Assembly (NCBI RefSeq): GCF_022410515.1
Contig: NZ_JACSDI010000009.1
Span: 82,631-146,630, forward strand
Reading direction: 5' to 3'
DNA length: 64,000 nt
Origin: Shewanella cutis
Lineage (GTDB): Bacteria; Pseudomonadota; Gammaproteobacteria; Enterobacterales; Shewanellaceae
Shown here: piece by piece, positions 55,118 through 64,000 of the stretch
Numbering within the stretch: position 1 is the stretch's first letter
Layout: every line of letters starts with the position of its first letter
Position numbers and translations under genes: made by a program
The notes under the pieces: generated by a model
Database searches by the model: none
Told to the model about the DNA's origin: nothing
Seen by the model: only the letters and a program-made list of their open reading frames with translations

Positions 55118-56763
55118 CCCTTGCCAGTATCCGCCGCGGTTATCATGTAATTAAAACCCTTCTGCAATATGGGTTAGATGATGTTTTACCGCCAACGATG
55201 ACCCCTTGGTACTTTACACTCGCCCGCAATAGTCTGTTTTGGATCCGCAATAAACACAAAGATAAATCCGGTGGCGAACGCTTAAAGCTGGCGATGCAAG
55301 AGCTTGGCCCAGTGTATATCAAGCTCGGCCAAATGCTCTCCACCCGCCGCGACTTACTGAGTGATGAATGGGCGACTGAACTTGCCATGCTGCAGGATAA
55401 AGTCCCGCCTTTTGATGGCGCACTCGCGCGGCTTGCAATTGAAGCTGAACTTAAAGCACCGATTGAGACCTTCTTCGATGACTTTAATGAAACACCATTA
55501 GCCTCGGCCTCAATTTCGCAAGTGCATACCGCCACGCTCAAATCCAACGGCAAGGCGGTAGTGTTAAAGGTGCTGCGCCCGAATGTGGAAACCAAAATCC
55601 AAGCCGATCTGCTGTTAATGTCACAAACGGCAAAGGTTATCGATTATCTCCTTGGTGAAGGTAATCGTTTACGTCCAGCAGAGGTGATTGAAGATTACCG
55701 AGTCACCATTTTAGGCGAGTTAAATCTTAAGCTTGAAGCCTTAAATGCCATTAAACTGCGCAATAACTTTATCGATTCAGATGCGCTCTATATTCCTTAC
55801 GTGTATGAAGAGTTTTGTTATCCACGTTTAATGGTAATGGAGCGGATTTACGGCATTCCAGTATCGGATATCGCCGCCCTTAAAGCGCAAGGTACCAACT
55901 TTAAGTTATTGGCCGAGCGCGGTGTTGAACTATTTTTTACCCAAGTATTCCGCGATAATTTTTTCCATGCCGACATGCATCCGGGGAATATTTTTATCTC
56001 CCACGATCATCCCGACAATCCTTACTATATTGGCCTTGATTGCGGCATTATGGGCACGCTCAGCGAGGTCGATAAGCGCTATCTCGCGGAAAATTTTCTC
56101 GCATTTTTCAATCGCGACTATCACCGCATCGCCCAGTTATATATTGAATCTGGGTGGGTATCGGAAAAAACCGATCTGCAAGCCTTCGAGCAAGCCATCA
56201 AGGTCGTTTGTGAACCGATGTTTAACAAACCCTTAGATGAAATCTCCTTCGGGCATGTGTTGTTAGAGCTGTTCCGCACTGCTCGACACTTTGATATCGT
56301 CGTACAACCTCAGCTTGTCTTGCTCGAGAAAACCTTGCTTTATATTGAAGGTTTAGGCCGTCAGCTTTACCCGCAGTTGGATCTCTGGCAGACCGCTAAG
56401 CCCTTTTTAGAGCAGTGGATGGCCGAGCAAGTGGGACCTAAAGCCATGTTTAAAAAGGTATCCACAAAACTGCCATATTGGTCTGATAAGCTACCGGAAT
56501 TCCCTGAACTAATTTACGACAACCTTAAATTAGGCAGGAAATTGCTGAGTTCTCAGCAACAAATGCTAGATAAGTATCTGAAATATCAGCAGCAAGCACA
56601 TAAGAGCAATTACTTGCTCATCACTTCTGCAATTTTATTGATCTGTGGCACGTTATTGTTCAACCAAGACGCTACACTGTTGAGTCCTTATGTGTGCCTG
56701 ATTTCAGGCGCAGTATTGTGGTTCATCGGATGGCGATCTAGGCCAAAGAATCGTAAATTTTAG
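55114..56763 (+). CDS. ubiB: UbiB, kinase-like protein of ubiquinone synthesis
   Basis: 549 residues. ABC1/ADCK family atypical kinase needed for ubiquinone synthesis, probably extracting or moving lipid precursors. The KxGQ signature appears in [19 protein letters not shown], the A-rich loop in [11 protein letters not shown], the catalytic region in [12 protein letters not shown] and metal-binding GLDCGIMG. Two membrane segments sit at the C-terminus ([29 protein letters not shown]). It overlaps ubiJ by 4 bp (ATGA). Confidence 0.97.
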   Translation: MTLASIRRGYHVIKTLLQYGLDDVLPPTMTPWYFTLARNSLFWIRNKHKDKSGGERLKLAMQELGPVYIKLGQMLSTRRDLLSDEWATELAMLQDKVPPFDGALARLAIEAELKAPIETFFDDFNETPLASASISQVHTATLKSNGKAVVLKVLRPNVETKIQADLLLMSQTAKVIDYLLGEGNRLRPAEVIEDYRVTILGELNLKLEALNAIKLRNNFIDSDALYIPYVYEEFCYPRLMVMERIYGIPVSDIAALKAQGTNFKLLAERGVELFFTQVFRDNFFHADMHPGNIFISHDHPDNPYYIGLDCGIMGTLSEVDKRYLAENFLAFFNRDYHRIAQLYIESGWVSEKTDLQAFEQAIKVVCEPMFNKPLDEISFGHVLLELFRTARHFDIVVQPQLVLLEKTLLYIEGLGRQLYPQLDLWQTAKPFLEQWMAEQVGPKAMFKKVSTKLPYWSDKLPEFPELIYDNLKLGRKLLSSQQQMLDKYLKYQQQAHKSNYLLITSAILLICGTLLFNQDATLLSPYVCLISGAVLWFIGWRSRPKNRKF

Positions 56764-56822
56764 CTAGCACTAATTAATCAGAGGTTCATAATAGAACCGT
56801 TTTCAATTAAGAGGATACCTTC

Positions 56823-57089
56823 ATGGGTGGCATTAGTATTTGGCAACTTCTTATCATCGCGTTAATCGTTGTCTTATTGTTTGGAACTAAGAAATTACGC
56901 TCTTTGGGTGGTGACTTAGGTGGTGCAGTTAAGGGCTTCAAAAACGCCATGTCTTCTGAAGAAGATAAAAAGGCGTTAGAAGATGCTGAAGCAGCAAAAC
57001 CGGTGCAAACAGCACAAACAGTGCAAAGTGCGCAACCAACTCAACAGGCGACTGAAAAGAAACCTGAGTCTCACAAAGAACAGGCGTAA
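56823..57089 (+). CDS. tatA: TatA, Sec-independent protein translocase
   Basis: 88 residues. Start [20 protein letters not shown] gives the single membrane helix, then [20 protein letters not shown] forms the hinge and amphipathic helix, with the Gly-Thr-Lys hinge intact. The tail is Gln/Ala/Glu-rich. It forms the pore-like component of the Tat pathway that exports folded proteins, such as the RRQFLK deacetylase at 18647. First of the tatABC trio, 60 bp after ubiB. Confidence 0.97.
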   Translation: MGGISIWQLLIIALIVVLLFGTKKLRSLGGDLGGAVKGFKNAMSSEEDKKALEDAEAAKPVQTAQTVQSAQPTQQATEKKPESHKEQA

Positions 57090-57095
57090 CTCTTT

Positions 57096-57545
57096 ATGTT
57101 TGACGGTATCGGCTTTATGGAGCTGCTGCTGATCGGTGTTTTGGGGCTAATAGTTCTTGGCCCCGAACGTCTACCGGTTGCAGTACGTTCAGTAACCAGT
57201 TGGGTCCGCGCGATGAAACGCATGGCCAACTCAGTCAAAGAAGAACTTGAGCAAGAGCTAAAGATCGAGCAGTTGCACGCCGACCTCAAAAAAGCGGAGA
57301 GTAAAGGCCTATCTAACCTCTCACCCGAACTGCAGGAGTCAATCGAGCAGTTGAAACAAGCCGCGCAGTCTGTGAATCGTCCTTACCAAGTGCAAGATAC
57401 TACTAGTACACAGGATAACCAGATCCACAATCCTGCAAGCCAAACTGTTTCTACAGAGGCGAGCCCTACTTCGGCTTCTTCCGCCCCCAAAAGTGAGTCC
57501 ATTCAGGGCGAGGATCCCCGTTCTAACACGAAAGCTAACGGATAA
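57096..57545 (+). CDS. tatB: TatB, Sec-independent protein translocase
   Basis: 149 residues. [20 protein letters not shown] is the membrane helix with the conserved Glu and LGPERLP hinge, then an amphipathic helix ([20 protein letters not shown]) and a Ser/Thr/Pro-rich tail. With TatC it forms the substrate-receptor complex. 7 bp after tatA and 4 bp before tatC. Confidence 0.97.
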   Translation: MFDGIGFMELLLIGVLGLIVLGPERLPVAVRSVTSWVRAMKRMANSVKEELEQELKIEQLHADLKKAESKGLSNLSPELQESIEQLKQAAQSVNRPYQVQDTTSTQDNQIHNPASQTVSTEASPTSASSAPKSESIQGEDPRSNTKANG

Positions 57546-57548
57546 TTC

Positions 57549-58298
57549 ATGTCGCAACAGCAGCCACTTATCAGCCATTTGCTTGAACTTAGGTCCAAGC
57601 TGCTTAAATCCATTGCCAGTGTCTTAATTGTATTTATTTGCAGCGTGTATTGGGCAAATGATATTTACCATTACATGGCAATCCCTTTAATGCAGTCTTT
57701 GCCCTTAGGTGGCAGCATGATTGCGACCGATGTCGCCGCGCCTTTCTTCGCCCCTTTCAAACTGACATTAGTGCTGTCATTTTTTGTGGCAGTCCCCTAT
57801 GTGCTCTATCAAATTTGGTCTTTTGTTGCGCCTGGTTTGTATAAGCATGAAAAACGTTTAGTCATGCCGCTACTTTTTAGCAGCACCGTACTGTTTTATT
57901 TAGGGATCGCCTTTGCGTATTACATTGTATTCCCTGTCGTGTTTGGCTTTTTTGCCAACACAGCTCCCGAAGGCGTACAAGTCGCAACCGATATCAGCAG
58001 TTACCTCGACTTTGTGCTGAAATTATTTTTTGCATTCGGCCTATCCTTTGAGATCCCCATTGCTGTTGTCCTACTCTGTTGGGCTGGTGTCACATCACCT
58101 GAAGATCTCAAGCAAAAACGCCCTTATATCATTGTCGGCGCATTCGTGGTGGGCATGCTACTTACGCCACCCGATGTTATCTCCCAGACTATGCTTGCCG
58201 TGCCAATGCTGATATTGTTCGAAGGCGGATTATTTGCGGCTCGTTTTTACAGTAAACCTGATGACGAGACCGACGAAGAAGAATCAACGAACAACTAA
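57549..58298 (+). CDS. tatC: TatC, Sec-independent protein translocase
   Basis: 249 residues, six membrane helices. Starts [20 protein letters not shown] with the conserved HLxELR motif that helps read the twin-arginine signal, and contains [20 protein letters not shown] and PFFAPFKL. It is the signal-receptor subunit. The stop is followed within 43 bp by a small exported-protein gene. Confidence 0.98.
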   Translation: MSQQQPLISHLLELRSKLLKSIASVLIVFICSVYWANDIYHYMAIPLMQSLPLGGSMIATDVAAPFFAPFKLTLVLSFFVAVPYVLYQIWSFVAPGLYKHEKRLVMPLLFSSTVLFYLGIAFAYYIVFPVVFGFFANTAPEGVQVATDISSYLDFVLKLFFAFGLSFEIPIAVVLLCWAGVTSPEDLKQKRPYIIVGAFVVGMLLTPPDVISQTMLAVPMLILFEGGLFAARFYSKPDDETDEEESTNN

Positions 58299-58341
58299 TG
58301 CCTCGAAGGCATTAGAGGAAAATAATAATAAGGGAACTGGG

Positions 58342-58863
58342 ATGCGTTTTACTCTACTGACTGCCGCCATATTCATGGTATCGGCACAAGCCAATGCAGC
58401 AATTGAACAACAATTAACTCAATGCGCTGCAATGACAGACAAACTTGAACGTTTAATTTGCTATGACAATTTAGCGGCCAGCGTTCAAGTTGTAAGTTCT
58501 GTGCCTACTGATACGAAGGCACCATCTGCAACTGTAGCAACCGCAGTTATAGCGCAGGGTGTTGCAGCTCCATCTCCCACGGCCGCGGCAAGCAATATCG
58601 AAGATAATTTCGGTATGGAAGCTAAACGTGCCCAAGAAGATGCCATCGACAAGATTTATCTTGATGTGGAATCTATCGCTGAAGATCCCTACGGCGCCCT
58701 AAAAATCACTTTCACCAATGGCCAAGTTTGGAAGCAAACCGAAGGCCGTAAATACAACTTAAAAGCAGGCGAGAAAGTCTTTATCGAGAAAGCGGCCTTA
58801 GGCTCATTTTTAATGGGAACTGAGAATCGCAATGCGAAGGTGAGGGTAAAGCGCCTAAAATAA
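58342..58863 (+). CDS. Small exported protein of unknown function
   Basis: 173 residues. An N-terminal signal peptide (RFTLLTAAIFMVSAQANA) is followed by AIEQQLTQCAAMTDKLERLI-CYDNLA, a segment seen in small periplasmic proteins related to type VI-associated VasI-like and other orphan families, then an Ala/Thr/Pro linker and a C-terminal beta-rich part (GQVWKQTEGRKYNLKAGEKV). ATG 58342 is chosen because AAGGGAACTGGG precedes it and it gives a clean signal peptide; the frame is open earlier within tatC. It links tatC to tatD (1-bp overlap). Function unknown. Confidence 0.82.
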   Translation: MRFTLLTAAIFMVSAQANAAIEQQLTQCAAMTDKLERLICYDNLAASVQVVSSVPTDTKAPSATVATAVIAQGVAAPSPTAAASNIEDNFGMEAKRAQEDAIDKIYLDVESIAEDPYGALKITFTNGQVWKQTEGRKYNLKAGEKVFIEKAALGSFLMGTENRNAKVRVKRLK

Positions 58864-59666
58864 TGTCTTCCTATATAGATATCGCTGTCAACTTGCTTGG
58901 CAGCGCACTCGAACCAGACATAGCGCAAATTGTACAAGCAGCGGCGGACCAAGGGGTTTCGCCGCTCATCGTTATTGGTAGCGATTTAACCGAAAGCGCG
59001 GCAGCTATTCAATTATGCCAAAACTATCCTAACCAACTTTATTGCACTGCCGGTGTGCACCCACACCATGCCAGCCTATGGCAAACAGATTCCAAGCAAA
59101 TTCAAGCAGATTTATGCCTAGCACCACAGGTGGTTGCCGTTGGCGAATGCGGGCTTGACTATAACAGGGACTTTTCACCCCGCCCCGCTCAGCGCCAAGC
59201 ATTTATCGCCCAATTAGAACTGGCGATTGAACTTCAAAAACCCGTTCTTATGCATGAGCGAGATGCCCATAGTGATTTTCTAAGCATCGTTAGCGAGTAC
59301 CGCCCCCATCTTCGCGGCGCTTTATTACACTGCTTTACAGGCACCCGCGCGCACATGGAAGCTTTTATCGATCTCGATTTACACTTAGGGATTACAGGCT
59401 GGGTCTGTGATGAAAGACGCGGTCAAGAATTAGCAGAGCTAGTGCCCTTTATTCCAAAGGATCGTTTATTGATCGAGACAGATAGCCCTTATCTACTGCC
59501 TCGTAGCATGCGGCCTAAACCCAAATCCAGCAAAAATAAACCCGAATATTTACCCTATATCGCTCAGTATATAGCCAATCTACGTGGTGAAAATCCGGCT
59601 GAATTTGCAAAACAATGCTATCAAAATAGCCTAGCGTTCTTTAATCTGAGTCAACACAATGGCTAA
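58863..59666 (+). CDS. tatD: TatD-family metal-dependent DNase
   Basis: 267 residues, TIM-barrel amidohydrolase-like nuclease. Metal-site blocks: VAVGECGLDYNR (Glu), VLMHERDAH (His), LLHCFTGTRAHM (His) and LIETDSPYLLPRSMRPKP (Asp). TatD proteins are 3'-5' exonucleases with repair or quality-control roles and are not part of the export machine, despite the gene position. Its ATG overlaps the stop of the exported-protein gene. Confidence 0.95.
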   Translation: MSSYIDIAVNLLGSALEPDIAQIVQAAADQGVSPLIVIGSDLTESAAAIQLCQNYPNQLYCTAGVHPHHASLWQTDSKQIQADLCLAPQVVAVGECGLDYNRDFSPRPAQRQAFIAQLELAIELQKPVLMHERDAHSDFLSIVSEYRPHLRGALLHCFTGTRAHMEAFIDLDLHLGITGWVCDERRGQELAELVPFIPKDRLLIETDSPYLLPRSMRPKPKSSKNKPEYLPYIAQYIANLRGENPAEFAKQCYQNSLAFFNLSQHNG

Positions 59667-61536
59667 GTTAGGCAACATACTGGTTTTGCTTATCAGCGTC
59701 TTTATGTCATCCGCTATTGATGCTGACACAATGAGCATAGATGACCATACACCAACACCGCTCAATTTAATACCTTGGCTTTCGGTTACTCACCTAAATA
59801 CCACAAGTGAATTAGCTGATATTCAAGCACTCCCAAAAACAAAATGGCATCAGTTTACCAGTGATGATATTCAACGACTTAGCCAACATAATTTTTGGCT
59901 GACATTTAGCATCGAAAGTGGTGACGAAAGCCTTTCCCGTATTCTCGCCCTCGACAATCCGTTATTAGATAAAGTGACCCTTTATCATTTAGTGGGTAAC
60001 CAACTCATCAACACCACCTATATGGGGGATACACTTCCCTTTCAACAACGGCCACTACTGAGTAATATTTTTCTATACCCTTTTAAAATCAATGCAAATG
60101 AACAACACACCTTCTATTTGCATATTGAAACTGAAGGTAATTCTGCCGTTCCTCTCAACCTATGGTCAGCTAATGATTTGGTACAAATTGCCGAATCAAC
60201 TGCAGTCGAGCATGGGTTTCAGCTTGGTGTGCTCGCAGCCATCGGGATCTTCAGTCTATTTATCGCATTGGCTTCGGGTTCATTTAGTTACAGTTATTAC
60301 TCCGGCTATGTTCTTTGCATGACACTCTTGGTCGCCACCATTAATGGGTTTGCATTTCGATTTCTCTGGCCTAATTGGCCCGCATTGCAGCAACTGATGG
60401 TTCCAATGTTACTGCCTTTGGTTATGGCCTTTGCCTTGATGTTTACCGAAAAAATCTTACAACTGAAATACTATAATCGCCGCATGCTATTGATGTGCCG
60501 TTACAGTGCAGTCTATATCCTCTTAGTATGCTTATTAGTCCCCTTTACCCATTATGGCACCGTACTCTACATCGAAATCGTCTCTGTTGCCGTACTCAGT
60601 ATCATTATGATGATACTCGCTATTACTCAAGCAGTTAGGGGGCAAAAATTAGCCAAAATGTATACTATTGGCTGGGTGAGCATGCTAACAGGGGCGTGTC
60701 TGAGTAGCCTACTGTATTTGAGTTTTATTGAACTGAATATCAAACCGCAGACACCTGTGATGCTGGGATTAACCTTCGAAATCATCTTTATGTCACTCGT
60801 GCTGGCGATTCGCTATAACGATGAACGTAAAGCTAAACAACGCATTCAGCAGGAAGCACTAAAACAGGCGCAAAAAATTCGTAGTGCGCGTGAAGAAGCC
60901 TTAAAAGTTGAGGCCGAGACAAATGAAAAACTTGAGCAAAAGGTGCAAGAGCGCACCTTAGAGCTTGAGATCACGCTACGCGAGTTACACGAAGTCAATC
61001 AAAAGCTTACCGAACAAAGCACCATAGATAGCTTAACGGGAGTCAAAAACCGTAGCGCCTTCGATAAACGCCTGTTGGCAGAGAGCCGCATCAGCCGCCG
61101 TCAAGAAACACCAATTGCCCTATTGATGCTGGATATCGACCGATTTAAATCCATCAATGATCAATTCGGCCATTTAGCGGGCGATCAAGCACTAAAGCTC
61201 ATTGCGCAAACCTTACAGCAGCATTTAAAACGACCAACCGATCTAGTATCACGTTTTGGCGGAGAAGAGTTTGCTATTATTCTGCCCAATACAACTGCAG
61301 ATGGCGCGCTTCAAGTCGCTGAAAGTATAAGAGATGCAGTAAGTTGTATCGGCCTAACATGGGAAGGAAAGCCCATTCAACTCACCGTCAGTATTGGCGT
61401 AAGTGCCGACGTTATCATGAATGAACAACACAGTACCGAATTATTAGAGCAAGCAGACAAAGCCCTCTACCAAGCAAAAAATAGCGGACGCAATCAAGTA
61501 AAATTGTATGCGCCAGCACAAACAGAACCTAATTAG
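59659..61536 (+). CDS. 7TMR-DISM diguanylate cyclase
   Basis: 625 residues. Signal peptide to about 22, a periplasmic 7TMR-DISM-type sensor domain (about 40-180), seven membrane segments (about 190-385), a coiled coil (about 390-455) and a GGDEF domain. The active site is RFGGEEFAIILP, and an inhibitory I-site RPTD lies five residues before GGEEF, so product feedback is expected. It makes c-di-GMP in answer to a periplasmic signal and could affect biofilm genes such as large adhesins. It overlaps tatD by 8 bp and precedes hemB by 9 bp. Confidence 0.93.
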   Translation: MAKLGNILVLLISVFMSSAIDADTMSIDDHTPTPLNLIPWLSVTHLNTTSELADIQALPKTKWHQFTSDDIQRLSQHNFWLTFSIESGDESLSRILALDNPLLDKVTLYHLVGNQLINTTYMGDTLPFQQRPLLSNIFLYPFKINANEQHTFYLHIETEGNSAVPLNLWSANDLVQIAESTAVEHGFQLGVLAAIGIFSLFIALASGSFSYSYYSGYVLCMTLLVATINGFAFRFLWPNWPALQQLMVPMLLPLVMAFALMFTEKILQLKYYNRRMLLMCRYSAVYILLVCLLVPFTHYGTVLYIEIVSVAVLSIIMMILAITQAVRGQKLAKMYTIGWVSMLTGACLSSLLYLSFIELNIKPQTPVMLGLTFEIIFMSLVLAIRYNDERKAKQRIQQEALKQAQKIRSAREEALKVEAETNEKLEQKVQERTLELEITLRELHEVNQKLTEQSTIDSLTGVKNRSAFDKRLLAESRISRRQETPIALLMLDIDRFKSINDQFGHLAGDQALKLIAQTLQQHLKRPTDLVSRFGGEEFAIILPNTTADGALQVAESIRDAVSCIGLTWEGKPIQLTVSIGVSADVIMNEQHSTELLEQADKALYQAKNSGRNQVKLYAPAQTEPN

Positions 61537-62556
<1,020 letters not shown>

Positions 62557-62601
62557 TCAGATTTAGAAAGCTATCTCATGCAAAAAGAGCAACTAAACGC
62601 T

Positions 62602-62854
62602 TAATGCCGATCAGTTAAGAGATTGGCATTAGCTCTGAGAGGATCAAAATCCGATGATCGTAAGGTCAACGGATTTTTTTATGCAACTACAACAAGCCCT
62701 CAATACTGCATTTAACGCCAGCACTAAATTCAGTTCGTTTGAGCAACTGTCTTCATTTCTCGACCCTACGATTATCGCTGAAGCTGGCGTTGCGACAGTC
62801 AGGAAGCGCAGACTGCCACTCGAAGCGGTTATGTGGACGGTAGTTGGGATGATA
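62602..62854 (+). mobile_element. Left-end remnant of an IS4-family insertion sequence
   Basis: Begins TAATGCCGATCAGTTAAG, which matches the terminal repeat of IS4 itself as I recall it, followed ~60 bp later by the start of an IS4-type transposase gene. It is cut at 62853-62854 (TA) by the IS630-family element. I see no continuation of IS4 on the far side of that element, so the rest has been lost. Confidence 0.75.
62681..62852 (+). pseudogene. N-terminal fragment of IS4-family transposase
   Basis: About 57 residues of a typical IS4 transposase N-terminus (MQLQQALNTAFNAS, FLDPTIIAEAGVATVRKRRL, PLEAVMWTVVGM), where intact proteins have ~440. After GM the frame runs into the end of the IS630-family element and stops at 62875. 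An inactive relic. Confidence 0.82.
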
Positions 62855-63831
62855 CCATTCCGCATTGAAGTCTGATCTAATAGCAAGCAACCCAACAGCT
62901 TAAAATTGGATTATGAAACCTGAAACTGCTGAAAGTCTGCTTAGCCTCTCCAAAAGAGAAAAAAATCCGCATAAGCGCATGCGATTGCTCGCTGTATCGC
63001 TATTTTTGCAATGCCATAACCGCACTCAGGTGGCAAGCCAGTTGAAGGTGGCCAGATCTAGCGTCAACTTATGGGTCTCCAGCTATCTTGGGCAAGGACT
63101 GGCAGGACTTGAAGATAAACCACGCCTAGGGAAGAAGCCGTCATTGTCAAATGAGCAAAAAAGGAGACTCGCCAGATACATTGAGTTCAAAGCACAATCA
63201 GATGAGGGTGGCAGACTCACTGGGGCCGACATCCAGCAATACATCTCGAGTGAGTTTAATGTCGAGTACCATCCCAATCACATCTACAAGCTACTCAAGA
63301 GCATGGGATTGCGTTCGATAACCAGCCGCTCCAGGCATCCAAAACAAACTCAGAGCTTACAGGACGCTTTTAAAAAAGTTTCCTCTGGAAACGATCCTTC
63401 ACGCTCCCATTCATATCCAACCACACCAGATTGATATTGGGTTTCAGGACGAAGCCAGATTCGGCCAGCAAAATACAACGACACGACTTTGGGCCCCCGA
63501 AGGCAGTAGACCAAGAGCGCTAAGACAGCAGCAGTTTGAATATGTGCATCTCTTCGGCGCAGCCTGTCCTGCAACAGGAGAAACTGAAGCCATCATCACG
63601 CCATTCGTTAATAAGGACATCATGCACAAGCACTTGGAGCTGATTGCAAAACGCACCAAACCTGGCCGCCATGCTGTCGTGGTAATGGACGGTGCGGCTG
63701 TTTTAAAGGATATGAGGACAGAGTGGATGCCTGCAGCCAGGCATGGAACAGCTTTATCAGTTGTACAAAACGCGTGGTAAAGATGTGCTCTCGGGAATGG
63801 GCAAAGGTGACTGAACTTTAATGCGGATTGG
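62855..63831 (+). mobile_element. Decayed IS630-family insertion sequence
   Basis: About 977 bp. Terminal inverted repeats are clear: the left end begins CCATTCCGCATTGAAGTCTG, and the right end on the other strand begins CCAATCCGCATTAAAGTTCA. Both sides carry TA (62853-62854 and 63832-63833), the target duplication of the IS630/Tc1-mariner group. It lies inside the IS4 relic. The transposase gene is broken (next entry). Confidence 0.85.
62913..63821 (+). pseudogene. Frameshifted and internally deleted IS630-family transposase
   Basis: Read in three frames. Frame one (62913-63434) gives the helix-turn-helix half: RMRLLAVSLFLQCHNRTQVA, SVNLWVSSYLGQGLAGLEDK, GRLTGADIQQYISSEF. Near 63370-63385 (AAAAAAG run) the family match moves to the +1 frame: FPLETILHAPIHIQ, IDIGFQDEARFGQQNTTTRL (first catalytic Asp), HLFGAACPATGETEAI and HAVVVMDGA (second Asp). 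The next ~60 residues, which should hold the catalytic Glu, are missing; a third frame gives the C-terminal QAWNSFISCTK...KMCSREW and ends at 63821. The enzyme cannot be active. Confidence 0.85.
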
Positions 63832-63905
63832 TATAAATACGTCGCGTTAACGAAGCTGATTCGGACGAGAACCTTGCAAAAGATGTAGCGACGCAAATAC
63901 GAAAA

Positions 63906-63931
63906 AAGCCTCTACATTGCTGTAGAGGCTT
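63906..63931 (-). terminator. Terminator of the tRNA-Asp unit
   Basis: An 11-bp perfect stem (63906-63916 with 63921-63931, arms AAGCCTCTACA/TGTAGAGGCTT) followed on the minus strand by TTTTTC. It lies 13 bp after the CCA end of the tRNA sequence. Confidence 0.88.
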
Positions 63932-63943
63932 TCATCTTTATGT

Positions 63944-64000
63944 TGGCGGAGCGGACGGGACTCGAACCCGCGACCCCCGGCGTGACAGGCCGTGCAGATA
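63944..64000 (-). tRNA. tRNA-Asp(GTC) 3' part; gene cut by window edge or attachment-site fragment
   Basis: On the minus strand the last 46-47 nt match tRNA-Asp: anticodon loop CTGTCAC (anticodon GTC at 63984-63986), variable loop GGGGTC, T-arm GCGGGTTCGAGTCCCGTC, acceptor CGCTCCG and encoded CCA. Upstream of the anticodon arm (63991-64000) the bases read TATCTGCAC, unlike the expected TAGAATACC, and leave A-G at the top of the anticodon stem. Either this is a variant tRNA gene running past the window, or only its 3' half is here as the attachment-site copy of an integrated element. Confidence 0.65.

Noticed and set aside
62654..62875. Independent small gene after hemB
   Set aside because: It is the start of an IS4 transposase running into the end of the IS630 element.
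63370..63385. Programmed frameshift in the IS630 transposase
   Set aside because: The AAAAAAG run is suggestive, but the frame needed is +1 rather than the usual -1 for such a slippery site, and the downstream part also lacks the third catalytic region and changes frame again, so mutation is the simpler explanation.

Overview
The window reads as chromosome of a Shewanella-type gammaproteobacterium. The evidence is the collinear set hslVU, ubiE-ubiJ-ubiB, tatABC, tatD and hemB, together with rraA, a family II pyrophosphatase, an Fe-S photolyase, an MSHA-type pilin and Shewanella-style dispersed repeats. Most of the window has moderate G+C. Two stretches stand apart: a giant adhesin gene at the left edge that is much richer in G+C, and an AT-rich TIR-like gene near 32.3-33.5 kb.

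Layout. 1-17178 is the 3' part of an enormous VCBS/cadherin-repeat surface protein; its start lies before the window. 17.3-22.5 kb holds a molybdate/sulfate transporter, a three-gene minus-strand cluster (ene-reductase, SnoaL-like protein, Tat-exported polysaccharide deacetylase) and a divergent LysR regulator. 22.5-25.2 kb is a divergent TtrSR-like two-component pair. 25.2-28.1 kb carries a possible orphan small RNA, a lone type IV pilin, a MITE and a FliB-like methylase gene. 28.1-30.5 kb is hslVU with a clear sigma-32 promoter, followed by a DUF971 gene.

30.5-34.0 kb is an accessory pocket. Three copies of a hairpin-rich repeat surround a DUF4375-type zinc-ribbon gene and an AT-rich TIR-like gene that looks like an orphan defence effector. 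34.0-51.5 kb is mostly housekeeping or metabolic: Fe-S photolyase plus SDR, a RegBA-like redox two-component system with an RmlD-like gene, a PhoD-like phosphatase, an RluA-family pseudouridine synthase, a Lon-N-like protein, a patatin, ppaC, a DedA protein, an alpha/beta hydrolase, a glycosyltransferase and a PAP2 phosphatase. 51.8-62.6 kb is rraA, an arginase-family gene, then a tightly packed co-directional run ubiE-ubiJ-ubiB-tatA-tatB-tatC-(small exported protein)-tatD-diguanylate cyclase-hemB, joining quinone synthesis, Tat export and heme synthesis.

The right edge (62.6-64.0 kb) is insertion-sequence debris: an IS4-family left end cut by a decayed IS630-family element. It is followed on the minus strand by the 3' part of a tRNA-Asp with its terminator. 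The match to tRNA-Asp stops inside the anticodon stem, which suggests an attachment-site fragment and an integrated element beyond 64 kb.

The most interesting items are: (1) the foreign-looking GC-rich core of the adhesin, which carries four copies of an unnamed ~130-residue domain, one nested inside a VCBS repeat; (2) the repeat family with a constant head hairpin and a variable but still perfectly paired second hairpin, with nearby AGGA-loop hairpins resembling CsrA sites; (3) the TIR-like candidate defence gene; (4) the predicted tRNA-Asp island junction.
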